A stretch of DNA of 64,000 nucleotides from Reyranella aquatilis (GTDB lineage: Bacteria > Pseudomonadota > Alphaproteobacteria > Reyranellales > Reyranellaceae). The stretch is from positions 62,001-126,000 of the forward strand of contig NZ_JAJISD010000001.1 in NCBI RefSeq assembly GCF_020880995.1. Reading direction: 5' to 3'. The notes under the pieces were generated by a model. That model was given only the letters and a program-made list of their open reading frames with translations. It did no database searches and had not been told where the DNA came from. Below, one piece after another: positions 33,315 to 44,117 of the stretch; the first letter of the stretch is position 1; each line of letters starts with the position of its first letter. A program made the translations under genes and the position numbers.

Positions 33315-34334
33315 ATGACTGGTGTCTTCAGGCGTATCGTTCTCGGTACCACAGTGGGCGCGGCTCTTGCGGCTTTCTCGATTCCCGCTTCGGCGCAACA
33401 GGAGACCTGGAAAGTCGGCTCGGCGGCCCAACCGGGCAGCTCGCTGCTGACCATCGTTGAGGAGAGTGTTGCGAACTGGAACAAGGTTCCCGGCGTCAAA
33501 GTGGAACGGCAGTTCGTGGCGAGTGAGCAGGAACTGGCCCAGCAGGTGCTCCGGGGAAGGCTCCAGATGGCAAGCATCTCGTTCGCCGGAATTTCGCCGG
33601 CCGGGTTCCCGGAGGCGGCCCTAGTGAACGTTCCGTTTCTGTGGGCCAACGAAGCCGAGCGCAACTACGTGCTCGACGGAACCGTCTGGAAATACATGAC
33701 GCGACTTTTTGAGGCCAAGGGGCTCGTGGCGATCGGTATCGGCGAGGTGGGCTGGAACGGAGTGGTCTGCAAGACGGCATGCCCTACGCCGGAATCCCTG
33801 AAGGGCCTCAAGGCCCGCGTCGCGCCGACTCCGGCCTCCCGGATGTTCTGGAGCGCCATGGGCGCGAACGGGGTCCAGATGCCGCTGTCCGAACTGTTCC
33901 CCGCGCTGCAGCAGAGCCTCGTGGTGGCGGCCGATCTGCCATTTCCCTACTACGTGACGACCCCGGCCCGCGAGTCGGCCCCGTTTTACTACGACCTCCG
34001 CCATCTGCATCATCCCTCGCTCGTCGTTGCGAACAAGGCAGCGTGGGACAAGCTGACGCCGGCCCAGCAGCAGGGCATCCGCGACGGGGTGTTGCCGGTC
34101 GCCCAGCAGCGGAAGATGGTGGCTGACGAGATCGCGGAAAAGGTCAAGGAGTTCAGGGCGAAGGGCGGCACTTACGTCGAGCTGAATCAGGCCCAACGCG
34201 ATGCCTACCGCAAGCTGGTGGAATCGAAGCAGATGGAGCTTGTCAGCAGCATGGGTGGCAAGTCGACGGAGCTGTTCGACCTGATGCAGGCGGCCCGTCG
34301 CGAGTTCCAGCAGCGGCGCGGTACCCTGAACTGA
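33315..34334 (+). CDS. TRAP transporter substrate-binding protein (DctP-like)
   Basis: A 339-aa periplasmic binding protein with a clear signal peptide ([28 protein letters not shown]). The body has [52 protein letters not shown] and [18 protein letters not shown], typical of DctP receptors. The ligand cannot be read; the context gives no catabolic partner. An ideal AGGAGG lies 8 bases before the ATG. A hairpin follows the stop at 34357-34381, probably ending the TRAP operon. Confidence 0.92.
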   Translation: MTGVFRRIVLGTTVGAALAAFSIPASAQQETWKVGSAAQPGSSLLTIVEESVANWNKVPGVKVERQFVASEQELAQQVLRGRLQMASISFAGISPAGFPEAALVNVPFLWANEAERNYVLDGTVWKYMTRLFEAKGLVAIGIGEVGWNGVVCKTACPTPESLKGLKARVAPTPASRMFWSAMGANGVQMPLSELFPALQQSLVVAADLPFPYYVTTPARESAPFYYDLRHLHHPSLVVANKAAWDKLTPAQQQGIRDGVLPVAQQRKMVADEIAEKVKEFRAKGGTYVELNQAQRDAYRKLVESKQMELVSSMGGKSTELFDLMQAARREFQQRRGTLN

Positions 34335-34356
34335 AGCAGGGTGCAACTGAGAAGGA

Positions 34357-34381
34357 GAGGTGCCGCGCGAAGCGGCACCTC
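34357..34381 (+). terminator. Hairpin after the TRAP operon
   Basis: A 10-bp perfect stem, GAGGTGCCGC with GCGGCACCTC, and a 5-base loop, starting 22 bases after the DctP stop. The trailing sequence is only TTGG, so it is a weak intrinsic terminator by tail, though strong by stem. Confidence 0.55.
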
Positions 34382-34516
34382 TTGGCGGAGTTTACCGGCG
34401 TCGTATTGCAAATTCCTTGACCGGCGGGTCCGCGGCTTGCGACAGTCGGGTCAATGCCTCCGCGGGCGGCGCCACGGGCGGCCGCACCGCAAGAACACGC
34501 CAGGGGAGATAGACTG

Positions 34517-35002
<486 letters not shown>

Positions 35003-35006
35003 CGCC

Positions 35007-37391
35007 ATGACCTCCGCCACCGGAATCGGCGCGCGGGTTGTCCGGACGGAAGACAAGCGCTTCCTCACCGGCACCGGCCGCTATGTCGACGATCTGCCCC
35101 TCGCCCGGGCGACCTACGCGTATTTCCTGCGTTCGCCGCATGCCCATGCGAAGATCAAGAGCATCGACATCTCCGCGGCGGAGAAGAGTCCAGGCGTCGT
35201 CAACATCTTCACCGGCAAGGATCTTGTCGATGCCAAGGTGGGCGGCCTGATCTGCGGCTGGGTGGTCAAGGATAAGAACGGCGAGCCGCACAAGTCGCCG
35301 CCGCATCCGGTGATGGCGGTCGATACGGTCCGCTATGTCGGCGACACCGTCGCAATGGTCGTGGCCAACAGCTACGACGAGGCGAAAGACGCGGCCGAAG
35401 CCATCAGGGTGGACTACGAAGTCCTGCCGGCCATCGTCGATCTGGCCAAGGCCTTCGACAAGGGCGCCCCGCAGGTGCATGCCGAGGCCCCGGGCAACCT
35501 GATCTACGACTGGGAAATCGGCGTGAAGGCCGATGTCGATGCGGCGTTCGCCAAGGCGGCGCACGTCACCAAAATGGACATCGTCAACAACCGCCTGATC
35601 CCGAACGCGATGGAGCCGCGCGCGGCTGCGGCGGAGTACGACAAGGGCACTGGCAACTACACGCTCTGGTCGACCTCGCAGAACCCGCACGTCCTGCGCC
35701 TGATCCTGTCGGCCTTCGTGCTGGGCATCCCCGAGCACAAGCTGCGCGTCATCGCCCCGGACGTGGGCGGTGGCTTCGGCAGCAAGATCTTCTGCTACGC
35801 CGACGAGACCATGGTCTGCTGGGCGGCCTCGCGGGTCGGCCGGCCGATCAAGTGGACGGCCGAGCGCACTGAGTCCTTCCAGACCGATTGTCACGGCCGC
35901 GACCACGTCACCCATGCCGAGCTGGCGCTCGACAAAGACGGCAAGTTCCTGGCCCTCAAGGTCGAGACGATCGCCAACATGGGCGCCTATCTCTCGACCT
36001 TCTCGACGGCGGTGCCGACCTACCTCTACGCGACGCTGCTGGCCGGCCAGTACACGACGCCGCTCATCTACGCGAACGTCAAGGCCGCCGTGACGCACAC
36101 CGCACCGGTCGATGCCTATCGCGGTGCCGGCCGTCCCGAGGCGACCTTCGTCATCGAGACGATCGTCAGCAAGGCCGCGGCCGAGCTGAAGATGGACCCC
36201 GCCGAGTTGCGCCGGAAGAACTTCATCCCGGCGGAGGCCTTCCCGTACCAGACGCCGGTGGCGCTGCAGTACGATTCGGGCAACTACCCGCCGATCATCG
36301 ACGAGGCGATGAGGATCGCCGACTACGCGGGCTTCGAGGCCCGTCGGGCCGAGGCCAAGTCGCGCGGCAAGCTGCGCGGGATCGGCTTTTCGTCCTACAT
36401 CGAGGCCTGCGGCCTCGCGCCCTCTCAGGTGATCGGCCAGCTGGGCGGCGGCGTCGGCCAGTGGGAATCGGCGCAGATCAAGTTCAACCCGACGGGCAAC
36501 GTGCAGGTCATCACCGGCTCGCACAGCCACGGGCAGGGCCACGAGACCACCTTCGCCCAGCTCGTCCACGATCGTCTTGGCGTGCCGATGGACCAGATCG
36601 AGGTCGTCCATGGCGACACGTCGACGACGACCTTTGGCATGGGCACCTACGGCAGCCGCTCGCTGGCGGTCGGCGGCTCGGCCATCATGAAGGCGACCGA
36701 CAAGATCATCGCCAAGGGCAAGAAGATCGCGGCCCATCTGATGGAAGCCGACGTGGCCGACGTCGTGTTCGAGAACGGCACCTTCAAGGTGGCCGGCACG
36801 GACAAGGCCGTGCCGCTGGCGCAGGCGGTCTTCGCCGCCTACGTGCCGCACAACTATCCGCTGGCCGAGATCGAGCCGGGCATGGACGAGAACGCCTTCT
36901 ACGATCCGGCAAACTTCGTCTATCCTGCCGGCACCCAGATCTGCGAGGTCGAGATCGACCCGGAGACCGGCATCGTCGAGGTCATCGCCCATACCGCGGT
37001 CGACGATTTCGGCAACATCATCAACCCGATGATCGTCGAGGGGCAGGTCCATGGCGGCATCGTCCAGGGTGTCGGCCAGGCGCTGTTCGAGGGTGCCGTG
37101 TACGACAAGAACACCGGACAGCTGCTGAGCGGCTCGTTCATGGACTACACCATGCCGCGCGCCGACAACTTCCCGTCGTTCAAGCTCGGCTACAAGGTCA
37201 CCCCGTGCCCGCACAATCCGCTGGGCGTGAAGGGATGCGGCGAGGCGGGGGCCATTGCGGCACCCGCGGCCGTGATGAATGCGGTCCACAACGCGCTGGC
37301 GCCGATCGGCGTCAAGCATGTCGAGATGCCCGCCACGCCGCTCAACGTGTGGCAGTCGATCCAGGGCGCCCAACGCGCGGCGGCCGAGTAA
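35007..37391 (+). CDS. coxL: Molybdenum hydroxylase large subunit, CO-dehydrogenase form II type
   Basis: A 794-aa subunit binding molybdopterin cytosine dinucleotide. The active-site loop reads AYRGAGR (residues 370-376), the form II signature; true CO dehydrogenases (form I) have AYxCSFR. Other motifs: [23 protein letters not shown] and the catalytic Glu in [11 protein letters not shown] near residue 745. Form II enzymes may oxidise CO poorly or act on other substrates, so I keep coxL only as a family label. It is in an operon small-large-medium. No maturation genes (coxD/E/F) are in the window. Confidence 0.93.
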   Translation: MTSATGIGARVVRTEDKRFLTGTGRYVDDLPLARATYAYFLRSPHAHAKIKSIDISAAEKSPGVVNIFTGKDLVDAKVGGLICGWVVKDKNGEPHKSPPHPVMAVDTVRYVGDTVAMVVANSYDEAKDAAEAIRVDYEVLPAIVDLAKAFDKGAPQVHAEAPGNLIYDWEIGVKADVDAAFAKAAHVTKMDIVNNRLIPNAMEPRAAAAEYDKGTGNYTLWSTSQNPHVLRLILSAFVLGIPEHKLRVIAPDVGGGFGSKIFCYADETMVCWAASRVGRPIKWTAERTESFQTDCHGRDHVTHAELALDKDGKFLALKVETIANMGAYLSTFSTAVPTYLYATLLAGQYTTPLIYANVKAAVTHTAPVDAYRGAGRPEATFVIETIVSKAAAELKMDPAELRRKNFIPAEAFPYQTPVALQYDSGNYPPIIDEAMRIADYAGFEARRAEAKSRGKLRGIGFSSYIEACGLAPSQVIGQLGGGVGQWESAQIKFNPTGNVQVITGSHSHGQGHETTFAQLVHDRLGVPMDQIEVVHGDTSTTTFGMGTYGSRSLAVGGSAIMKATDKIIAKGKKIAAHLMEADVADVVFENGTFKVAGTDKAVPLAQAVFAAYVPHNYPLAEIEPGMDENAFYDPANFVYPAGTQICEVEIDPETGIVEVIAHTAVDDFGNIINPMIVEGQVHGGIVQGVGQALFEGAVYDKNTGQLLSGSFMDYTMPRADNFPSFKLGYKVTPCPHNPLGVKGCGEAGAIAAPAAVMNAVHNALAPIGVKHVEMPATPLNVWQSIQGAQRAAAE

Positions 37392-37407
37392 ACGGAGGAA
37401 AGTCCAG

Positions 37408-38205
37408 ATGTACGATTTCGCCTACCACCGCCCCAAGTCGGTCGCCGACGCGGTCGCCCTGCTGAAGGGCAAGGAAGAAGCCCGTCCGATGTCGGGCGGC
37501 ATGACGCTGATCCCGACCCTCAAGCAGCGGCTCGCGAAGCCGAGCGACGTCGTCGATCTCGGCGGCGTGAAGGAACTGGCCGGCATCAAGGTCGAAGGCG
37601 GCAACGTCGTCATCGGCGCGATGACCAAGCATGGCGACGTCGCCACCTCGGCCGACGTCAAGGCGCACATCCCGGCGCTGGCCGACCTCGCGGGCCATAT
37701 CGGCGATCCGCAGGTGCGCAACCGCGGCACGATCGGCGGCTCGGTCGCCAACGCCGATCCGGCGGCGGACTATCCGGCCGCGGTCGTGGCGCTTAACGCC
37801 ACGGTGACGACCAACACCGGCAAGCATGCCGCCGACGGCTTCTTCAAGGGCCTGTTCGAGACGGCGCTGGGCGAGGGCGAGATCATCACCTCGATCAGCT
37901 TCCCGAAGCCCGAGAAGGCGGCCTACATGAAGTTCCCGAACCCGGCCTCGCGCTATGCGATGGTCGGCGTGTTCGTGGCCAAGACCGCCTCAGGCGTGCG
38001 CGTCGCCGTGACCGGCGCCGGCCCCAGCGTCTTCCGCGTCAAGGCGATGGAAGAGGCGCTGTCCAAGAACTTCTCGTCGGACGCCATCAAGGACATCAAG
38101 GTCCCGGCGACCGATCTCAACAGCGACATCCACGGCAGCGCCGAGTACCGCGCGCATCTGGTGGGCGTAATGGCCCGCCGCGCGGTCGACAAGGCCAACA
38201 AGTAG
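37408..38205 (+). CDS. coxM: Molybdenum hydroxylase FAD-binding medium subunit (CoxM-like)
   Basis: A 265-aa FAD subunit. It has [15 protein letters not shown] at the start, the FAD loop [18 protein letters not shown] (about 28-45), a second FAD motif [17 protein letters not shown], and the C-terminal CODH-type domain with [17 protein letters not shown]. It accepts electrons from the small subunit and passes them to the acceptor. ATG 37408 follows GGAGGA; the longer open frame begins inside the large subunit and is not real. A strong hairpin terminator follows. Confidence 0.92.
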   Translation: MYDFAYHRPKSVADAVALLKGKEEARPMSGGMTLIPTLKQRLAKPSDVVDLGGVKELAGIKVEGGNVVIGAMTKHGDVATSADVKAHIPALADLAGHIGDPQVRNRGTIGGSVANADPAADYPAAVVALNATVTTNTGKHAADGFFKGLFETALGEGEIITSISFPKPEKAAYMKFPNPASRYAMVGVFVAKTASGVRVAVTGAGPSVFRVKAMEEALSKNFSSDAIKDIKVPATDLNSDIHGSAEYRAHLVGVMARRAVDKANK

Positions 38206-38233
38206 CCGTTCGGCAACCGAAGGACTAACGTCG

Positions 38234-38263
38234 GGGCGCCCCTAACCGGGCGCCCTTTCGTTT
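38234..38263 (+). terminator. Intrinsic terminator after the molybdenum hydroxylase operon
   Basis: GGGCGCCC (38234-38241), a 6-base loop, GGGCGCCC (38248-38255), then TTTCGTTT. The 8-bp stem is all G-C. It sits 28 bases after the CoxM stop and just before the peptidase gene. Confidence 0.75.
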
Positions 38264-38277
38264 GAGGCGGGTAGGAC

Positions 38278-38919
38278 ATGAAGGCTCTGGTAACCGGCTT
38301 CGATCCGTTCGGCGGCGACAAGGTCAATCCCTCTTCGCTGGCGGTGAGCCGGCTGAGCAAGAAGATCGGCAAAGTGGCCGTGGCGACGGCGGTTCTCCCG
38401 ACCTCCTATGCCAGATCCGCGGGCGTCCTGCGGGAGGCGATCGACAAGGCAAAGCCCGACATCGTGCTGTGCGTCGGCCAGGCCGGTGGTCGCCCCGAAC
38501 TCTGCCTCGAGCGGGTCGGGATCAATGTCCAGGACGCGCGCATTCCCGACAACGACCGCAAGCAGCCGATCGACGTGCCGGTGCGCGCCGACGGCCCGGC
38601 GGCCTACTTCTCGAACCTGCCGATCAAGGCCTGCGTCGCGGAGATGCGCAAGGCAGGCCTCCCCGCCGTTGTCTCGAACACCGCCGGCACCTTCGTCTGC
38701 AACCACATCCTGTATGCCCTGATGGACATCATCGAGACCCATCCGAGGAGGATGCGCGGGGGCTTCCTGCACATTCCCTATGTGCCGGAACAGGCGGCAC
38801 GGCTGGGCGGTGCCCCCTCGATGGCCGTGGACGACATCGCGCGCGGCATCGAGATCATCGTCGCGACCAGTGCTGCACGCACGACCGACATTCACACCGC
38901 CGAAGGGCGTATTTCCTAA
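38278..38919 (+). CDS. pcp: Pyroglutamyl-peptidase I
   Basis: A 213-aa cysteine peptidase of the C15 family that removes N-terminal pyroglutamate. It begins MKALVTGFDPFGGDKVNPS. The catalytic triad is visible: Glu78 in CLERVGIN, Cys141 in NTAGTFVCNHILYALM and His165 in GGFLHIPYVP. No signal peptide. It follows the terminator and is a stand-alone unit. It converges on the RND permease gene across a repeat element. Confidence 0.95.
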   Translation: MKALVTGFDPFGGDKVNPSSLAVSRLSKKIGKVAVATAVLPTSYARSAGVLREAIDKAKPDIVLCVGQAGGRPELCLERVGINVQDARIPDNDRKQPIDVPVRADGPAAYFSNLPIKACVAEMRKAGLPAVVSNTAGTFVCNHILYALMDIIETHPRRMRGGFLHIPYVPEQAARLGGAPSMAVDDIARGIEIIVATSAARTTDIHTAEGRIS

Positions 38920-38928
38920 GACATAGCC

Positions 38929-39046
38929 GTCGTCTCGACCGGAGCAGCGAAGGTGCGGAGCGGAGAGACCTTCGCTCCACCAAGAGCCGGCTATTCGTGG
39001 AGAGAAGAGCTCTCCACTCCGCGCTGCGCGCTCCGGTCGAGATGAC
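38929..39046. repeat. Palindromic intergenic repeat, family A, copy 2
   Basis: Inverted ends GTCGTCTCGACCGGAGC and GCTCCGGTCGAGATGAC, with internal GGAGAGACCTTCGCTCCACC; a close relative of the element at 11287-11409, including the CGCGCTGCGCGCTCCGG right arm. It lies 9 bases after pcp and 7 bases before the permease stop, again between convergent genes. Confidence 0.75.
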
Positions 39047-39053
39047 GGAGCAA

Positions 39054-42000
39054 CTACTCCGCCGCGATGGCGAGCGGGGGCGGGATGTGGTGCGACGGCG
39101 CCGCCTGCGTCGTGGCGTCCGGCTTCTTCACCCGGAACCAGGCGGCGTAGAGCGCCGGCAGGAACAGCAGGGTGAGGGCGGTCGCGACCAGCAGGCCACC
39201 CATCAGGGCGACGGCCATCGGTCCCCAGAAGACACTGCGCGACAGCGGGATCATGGCGAAGATCGCGGTGCCGGCGGTCAGCAGGATCGGGCGGGCGCGG
39301 CGCACGGTGGCGTCGATCACGGCATCCCACTTGGCATGGCCCGCCGCGATGTCCTGTTCGATCTGGTCCACGAGGATCACGGAATTGCGCATGATCATGC
39401 CGGCCAGCGCGATCACGCCCAGCAGGGAGACGAAGCCGAACGGCTGGTTGAACAGCAGCAGGAACAGCGACACGCCGATCAGGCCGAGCGGGGCGGTAAG
39501 CAGCACCAGCGCCAGCTTGGAGAAGCTCTGGAGCTGCAGCATCAGGAACAGCACCATCAGGAAGACCATCAGCGGCATCATCTTGAAGATGGACGCCTGG
39601 CTCTTGGCCGATTCCTCCTGGTCGCCACCGACCTCGATGCGGTAGCCGGGCGGCAGGGTGGCGCGCACCGGCGCCAGCGCCTTGTCGAGCCGCGCGGCGA
39701 CGTCGGGGCCCTGGACGCCGTCGGCCACGCCGGCACGGACGGTCATCAGCAGGTCCTTGTTGCGGCGCCACAGGATCGGCTCCTCCAGCTCGAACTTCAG
39801 CGTCGCGAGCTGGGCCAGCGAGACCACGCCGCCTGTGGATGTCCGGAGGTTGATCGCCTCCAGACCCTCGACGCTCAGCCGTTCCGGCGCCACGGCCCGG
39901 GCGACCACGTCGATCGATTCGGTGCGCTCGCGATATTGCGTGACGTTGATGCCGGTGAGGAGCGTCTGGAGCGTGTTGCCCAGCGCTTGCGAATCGACGC
40001 CCAGCGCGCGCGCCTTGGCCTGGTCGACCTCGAGGCGGACGGTCTTCGCCAGTTCGTTCCAGTCGAAGTTGATGTCGCGCGTGTCGGGATCGGCCTTGAA
40101 CACCTGCCGCACCTGCTCGGCCACCCGGCGGACTTGCTGTGGGTCGTCGCCCAGCACACGGAACATCACGGGATAGCTGACCGGCGGGCCGTTCTGCAGG
40201 CGCTGCACACGGGCCCGCACGGCCTCGAAGTCCTGCTTGAAGAGACGATCCAGCTCGGCGACGACGCGCTCGCGGGCCACCAGATCCTTCGTCATGACGA
40301 TGATCTGGCCGAAGTTGGCATTCGCCAGTTCCGGCACCGTCGGCAGATAGAAGCGGGGGCTGCCCGCGCCGACATAGGCGGTGTAGGAGGCGACGTCGGC
40401 GTTGTTGGCGAGCCACTTCTCGAGCTTGGCGACCTCCGCGTCGGTCGCACTCCAGGAGGCGCCCTGAGCCAGCTTCATGTCGACGATCAGTTCCGGCCGG
40501 TTGGCGGTCGGGAAGAACTGCTTGGATACCAGGCCGAACGCCGCCATCGAGCCCACGAAGGCCAGCGCCGTGATGGCGATGGTCGTCTTGCGCCAGGTGA
40601 CGCACCACGTGACCATTTTGCGAAAGAGCGTGTAGAGACGGCCGTTGTAGGGATCGTGATGCTGGACCTTCGGGGTCGGCAGCAGGTGGTATCCCATCCA
40701 CGGCGTGAACAGCACTGCAACGAACCACGAGATGATCAGCGACAGGCCGACCACCCAGAAGATCGAGTTGGTGTATTCGCCGGCGCTGGAGCGGGCAAAA
40801 CCCACCGGCACAAAGCCGACGGCGGTGACCAGCGTGCCCGTCAGCATGGGGAAGGCGGTCGAGGTGTAGGCGTAGGTGGCGGCTTCGAGGCGGCTCGCGC
40901 CCTGTTCCAGTTTCACCATCATCATCTCGACGGCGATGATCGCGTCGTCGACCAGGAGGCCCAGCGCGATGATCAGCGCGCCCAGCGAGATGCGCTGGAA
41001 GTCGATGCCGAGCAGCAGCATGCCCACGAAGGTGATGGCCAGCACCAGCGGCACCGACAGGGCCACGATCACGCCGGTGCGGAGGCCGAGGCTGATGAAC
41101 GAGACGACCAGCACAATCGCCAGCGCCTCCAGCAGCGAGGAGCTGAACTCCTCGAACGACTTGGCCACGACTTCGGGCTGGTTGGCGATGCGATGCACCG
41201 TGATGCCGACCGGCAGGTCGGCCTCGACCCCGGCCATCGTCTTGTCGAGTGCCTTGCCCAATGTCTCGACATTGCCGCCGGGCGCCATCACGACGCCGAG
41301 GCCAATCACCGGCTTGCCGTTGAAGCGCATGGCGAGCTGGCGCGGGTCCTGGTAGCCGCGCCTGATCTCGGCGACGTCGCCCAGGGTCAGCGTCTGGCCG
41401 TTGGCGGTGAAGGGAAGCGCCAGGAGCTGCTCCGCCGACGTCGGTGCGCCGTCGACACGGATCGCCACGCGCTCGCCCTTGGTCTCGACCGTACCGCTCG
41501 CCACGATTGCGTTCTGGCGGCGCACGACCTCGAGGATCTGGTCGACCGGCACGCCCAGCATGGCGAGCCGTGTGTGGCTGAACTCGATGTAGATCTTCTC
41601 GTCCTGCAGGCCGAACAGGTCGGCCTTGGTGACGTCGGGCACGCGCAGCAGGCGCTGGCGCACCGCCTTTGCAATCTCCTTGACCTCGGCCGGCGAGAAT
41701 CCGTCGGCCTCGAAGGCCCAGATCATGCTGTAGGTGTCGCCGTATTCGTCGTTGAAGAAGGGCCCGACGACGCCCTGCGGGAGCGAGCCTCTGATGTCGC
41801 CGACCTTCTTGCGCACCTGGTACCACAGGTCCGCGACCTTCGCGGGCGGCGTGTCGTCCCGCAGCGAGACGAAGATCACCGTCTCGCCGGGCTTGGTATA
41901 GCTCTGGACGTTGTAGAAGTAGGGAAGTTCCTGCAGCTTGGTCTCGATCTTCTCGGTTACCTGCTGCTCGACCTCGCGCGAAGTGGCGCCAGGCCAGGCG

Positions 42001-42158
42001 GCCGACACGACCATCTGCTTGATGGTGAAGGGCGGGTCCTCGGCGCGGCCCAGGTTGAAGAAGGCATAGAAGCCGGCCAGCGTCAGCGCGATCATGAAGA
42101 ACACGGTGAGCGTGCTGTACTTCAGCGCCAGCGCCGAGAGATTGGTGCGCGTGGTCAT
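39054..42158 (-). CDS. RND efflux transporter permease
   Basis: A 1034-aa AcrB/MexF-type inner-membrane pump with twelve hydrophobic segments and two large periplasmic loops. Family features: the first helix TLTVFFMIALTLAGFYAFFNLGRAEDPPF, the proton-relay region GLLVDDAIIAVEMMMVKLEQG (about 403-423, with Asp pair), and the symmetric second-half helices ending GPMAVALMGGLLVATALTLLFLPALYA. It exports drugs or lipophilic compounds with an adaptor and an outer-membrane channel, which is not present here. The adaptor gene lies upstream (42186) in the same operon; a TetR regulator is divergent. Confidence 0.95.
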   Translation of the reverse strand: MTTRTNLSALALKYSTLTVFFMIALTLAGFYAFFNLGRAEDPPFTIKQMVVSAAWPGATSREVEQQVTEKIETKLQELPYFYNVQSYTKPGETVIFVSLRDDTPPAKVADLWYQVRKKVGDIRGSLPQGVVGPFFNDEYGDTYSMIWAFEADGFSPAEVKEIAKAVRQRLLRVPDVTKADLFGLQDEKIYIEFSHTRLAMLGVPVDQILEVVRRQNAIVASGTVETKGERVAIRVDGAPTSAEQLLALPFTANGQTLTLGDVAEIRRGYQDPRQLAMRFNGKPVIGLGVVMAPGGNVETLGKALDKTMAGVEADLPVGITVHRIANQPEVVAKSFEEFSSSLLEALAIVLVVSFISLGLRTGVIVALSVPLVLAITFVGMLLLGIDFQRISLGALIIALGLLVDDAIIAVEMMMVKLEQGASRLEAATYAYTSTAFPMLTGTLVTAVGFVPVGFARSSAGEYTNSIFWVVGLSLIISWFVAVLFTPWMGYHLLPTPKVQHHDPYNGRLYTLFRKMVTWCVTWRKTTIAITALAFVGSMAAFGLVSKQFFPTANRPELIVDMKLAQGASWSATDAEVAKLEKWLANNADVASYTAYVGAGSPRFYLPTVPELANANFGQIIVMTKDLVARERVVAELDRLFKQDFEAVRARVQRLQNGPPVSYPVMFRVLGDDPQQVRRVAEQVRQVFKADPDTRDINFDWNELAKTVRLEVDQAKARALGVDSQALGNTLQTLLTGINVTQYRERTESIDVVARAVAPERLSVEGLEAINLRTSTGGVVSLAQLATLKFELEEPILWRRNKDLLMTVRAGVADGVQGPDVAARLDKALAPVRATLPPGYRIEVGGDQEESAKSQASIFKMMPLMVFLMVLFLMLQLQSFSKLALVLLTAPLGLIGVSLFLLLFNQPFGFVSLLGVIALAGMIMRNSVILVDQIEQDIAAGHAKWDAVIDATVRRARPILLTAGTAIFAMIPLSRSVFWGPMAVALMGGLLVATALTLLFLPALYAAWFRVKKPDATTQAAPSHHIPPPLAIAAE

Positions 42159-42185
42159 GAAGAAACTCCCCTCGAAACGAGGTCG

Positions 42186-43340
42186 CTAGCGGGCCGCCTG
42201 CTGCTGCATCGGCAGGGGCTTCACCTTCTGGCCGGTCTCCAGCTTGTGTACGCCCGCCGTGGCGATCAGCTCGCCGTCCTTGACGCCGGAGGAGATGGCG
42301 GCGGTGTCGTCGCGCCAGCGCGCGATCGTCACCGGGCGAAGCTCCACCGTGCCGGTGGTGCGATCGACGACCCACACGGCCGGCTGCGTGCCGCGTTGGA
42401 AGATGGAGGCGAGCGGCACCTCGGCGACGGGCGTGCTGTCGGGACGCTCGAAGCCCAGCGTAGCGGTCATGCCGAGGCCGATGAATTCCGGCGGATCGAT
42501 CACGCTGAAGCGTGCCGCGTACGTACGCGTCACCGGATCGGCGCTGGGAGAGAGTTCGCGCAGGCGCGCGGCGTGACGGCGTCCCGGATCGGACCACAGT
42601 TCGAAGCTGGCGTTGCTGGCTTCGCGCACGACCTTCAGCCGGTGCTCGGGCACCCCCACGAGGATTTCGAGTTCTTCGGTGCGGGCAAGGCGGATGACGC
42701 CCTGGCCTTGCGCCATGACCTGCCCGACCTCGGCCTGCACGGCCGTGACGACGCCGGCCGCATCGGCGCGCAGGACGGTGTAGGCGAGATTGTTCTCGGC
42801 CGAGGCGAGCTGGCTCCTGGCCTGGTCGACGCGGGCGAGGGCTGTAGACGCGAGCGACTGGCGCTGGTCCAGGGTCTGCGGGACGAACGCGGTGCTGCCC
42901 CGCAGGTTGAGGTAACGCTCGTGATCGGCTTTGGCGCGGGCATAGTCGGCTTCGGCCGACGCGAGCGCGGCGCGGGCATTGTCGACCGCGAGCTTGTAGT
43001 CCGCCGGATCTAGGGTCGCGATCACGTCGCCGGGCTTCACCACGGCGCCGACATCGACCGAGCGCTGCACGATCTTGCCCGAGACCCGGAAGCCGAGGGT
43101 GCTTTCGATGCGGGGAACGACCGTGCCGGCCAGAAGCAGGGCCTGGCTCTGCTTCTTGTAGGTGATCTCGGCCACCCGCGCCGGGCGGACGACCGGTTCG
43201 TTGCCGGCCGCCGGTCGGCTCGCGTTCGCATGGAAGGAAAAGGCAGCGAAGGCGCCGCCTGCCAGGGCTGCGCCGACCGCTCCCACGGCAACCAGTTTCA
43301 GGGGAAACCTGGCGGGAAACCGAACGTTGGGGAGACGCAT
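42186..43340 (-). CDS. RND efflux periplasmic adaptor (membrane-fusion protein)
   Basis: A 384-aa adaptor with an uncleaved or cleaved N-terminal hydrophobic segment (about 14-34). It has the barrel-sandwich entry VPRIESTLGFRVSGKIVQRSVDVGAVVKPGDVIATLDP, a helical hairpin (about 105-165) and VLRADAAGVVTAVQAEVGQVMAQGQ closing the sandwich. It links the permease to an outer-membrane channel. First gene of the operon; the divergent TetR gene and repeats in the 111-base gap suggest local repression. Confidence 0.93.
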   Translation of the reverse strand: MRLPNVRFPARFPLKLVAVGAVGAALAGGAFAAFSFHANASRPAAGNEPVVRPARVAEITYKKQSQALLLAGTVVPRIESTLGFRVSGKIVQRSVDVGAVVKPGDVIATLDPADYKLAVDNARAALASAEADYARAKADHERYLNLRGSTAFVPQTLDQRQSLASTALARVDQARSQLASAENNLAYTVLRADAAGVVTAVQAEVGQVMAQGQGVIRLARTEELEILVGVPEHRLKVVREASNASFELWSDPGRRHAARLRELSPSADPVTRTYAARFSVIDPPEFIGLGMTATLGFERPDSTPVAEVPLASIFQRGTQPAVWVVDRTTGTVELRPVTIARWRDDTAAISSGVKDGELIATAGVHKLETGQKVKPLPMQQQAAR

Positions 43341-43385
43341 GGCGGGCCTTCCTTCGGACGTTTACAATGGGACAGTGTAGATAAA

Positions 43386-43420
43386 CGTCGTTAAGTTAGT
43401 GTTGATAAGTTAGCGTCGTT
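43386..43420. promoter_or_regulatory. Tandem direct repeats between efflux operon and TetR gene
   Basis: CGTCGTT occurs at 43386-43392 and 43414-43420; TAAGTTAG occurs at 43392-43399 and 43406-43413. The two kinds of unit are interleaved inside the divergent control region, where TetR-type regulators of efflux pumps normally bind. No other gene-like sequence is in the gap. Confidence 0.5.
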
Positions 43421-43451
43421 CAGATAAGAGTCAAGGGGGGCAGGAGAACCC

Positions 43452-44114
43452 GTGAACGCATTTTCGACAGCCGTGCCGGCGGGCCGGAAAAAGCGCGGCG
43501 AGGGGCATACCCGTCGCGAGGAAATCCTTCAGGCCGCCAAAGAGCTGTTCCTGGAACTGGGCTACGAGGCCACGACCATCCGCAGGATCGCGGACCGGGT
43601 CGGCGTATCTGCGCCCGCGCTGTATCTCTATTTCCAGGACAAGGAACAGATGATGCTGGCGCTCTGCGATCAGACCTTCGGGTACCTGATCGAGAGCATC
43701 AAGGAGATCGAGGCCACCGTCAGCGAGCCGCGCGAGCGCATCCGCCGCTTCGGCGAGGCCTACCTGAAGTTCGGGCTCGCGCACCCGGACGAATACAAGC
43801 TGGTGTTTCTGGGCGCCAACCTTCCGGAATCGATCCGCAAGCTCGGACACAGGATGCCGACGGACGATCCGACACGTCCCGGCATTGGCGGCGCCGTCGT
43901 GTTCCAGCGGCTCGTGGCAATTCTCGCCGAAGCCGAGGCCTCCGGCCTCAAGCTCAACTACCCGGCGGACACCTGCGCGGAACTATGCTGGATGGCCATG
44001 CACGGCGTGGCTGCGGCCCTCATCATGAAGCCTGAGTTTCCATGGTCGAACCGCGACCTTCTTGGTACGGGCATGCTCGACATCGTGATGAAGGGCCTCA
44101 TCCGCGCCGACTGA
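43452..44114 (+). CDS. TetR/AcrR family transcriptional regulator
   Basis: A 220-aa repressor. The N-terminal helix-turn-helix (about 18-65) reads TRREEILQAAKELFLELGYEATTIRRIADRVGVSAPALYLYFQDKEQMML. The C-terminal domain (about 90-215) is variable and probably binds the pump substrate. The start is GTG at 43452 after GCAGGAG. It is divergent from the RND operon and most likely controls it. Confidence 0.93.
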   Translation: MNAFSTAVPAGRKKRGEGHTRREEILQAAKELFLELGYEATTIRRIADRVGVSAPALYLYFQDKEQMMLALCDQTFGYLIESIKEIEATVSEPRERIRRFGEAYLKFGLAHPDEYKLVFLGANLPESIRKLGHRMPTDDPTRPGIGGAVVFQRLVAILAEAEASGLKLNYPADTCAELCWMAMHGVAAALIMKPEFPWSNRDLLGTGMLDIVMKGLIRAD

Positions 44115-44117
44115 GCG

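Noticed and set aside
38262..43013. A 1583-codon open frame on the plus strand opposite the RND genes
   Set aside because: It has no recognisable domain and has the His/Arg/Asp-rich composition of an antisense shadow. The minus strand holds intact RND permease and adaptor genes with all expected motifs.
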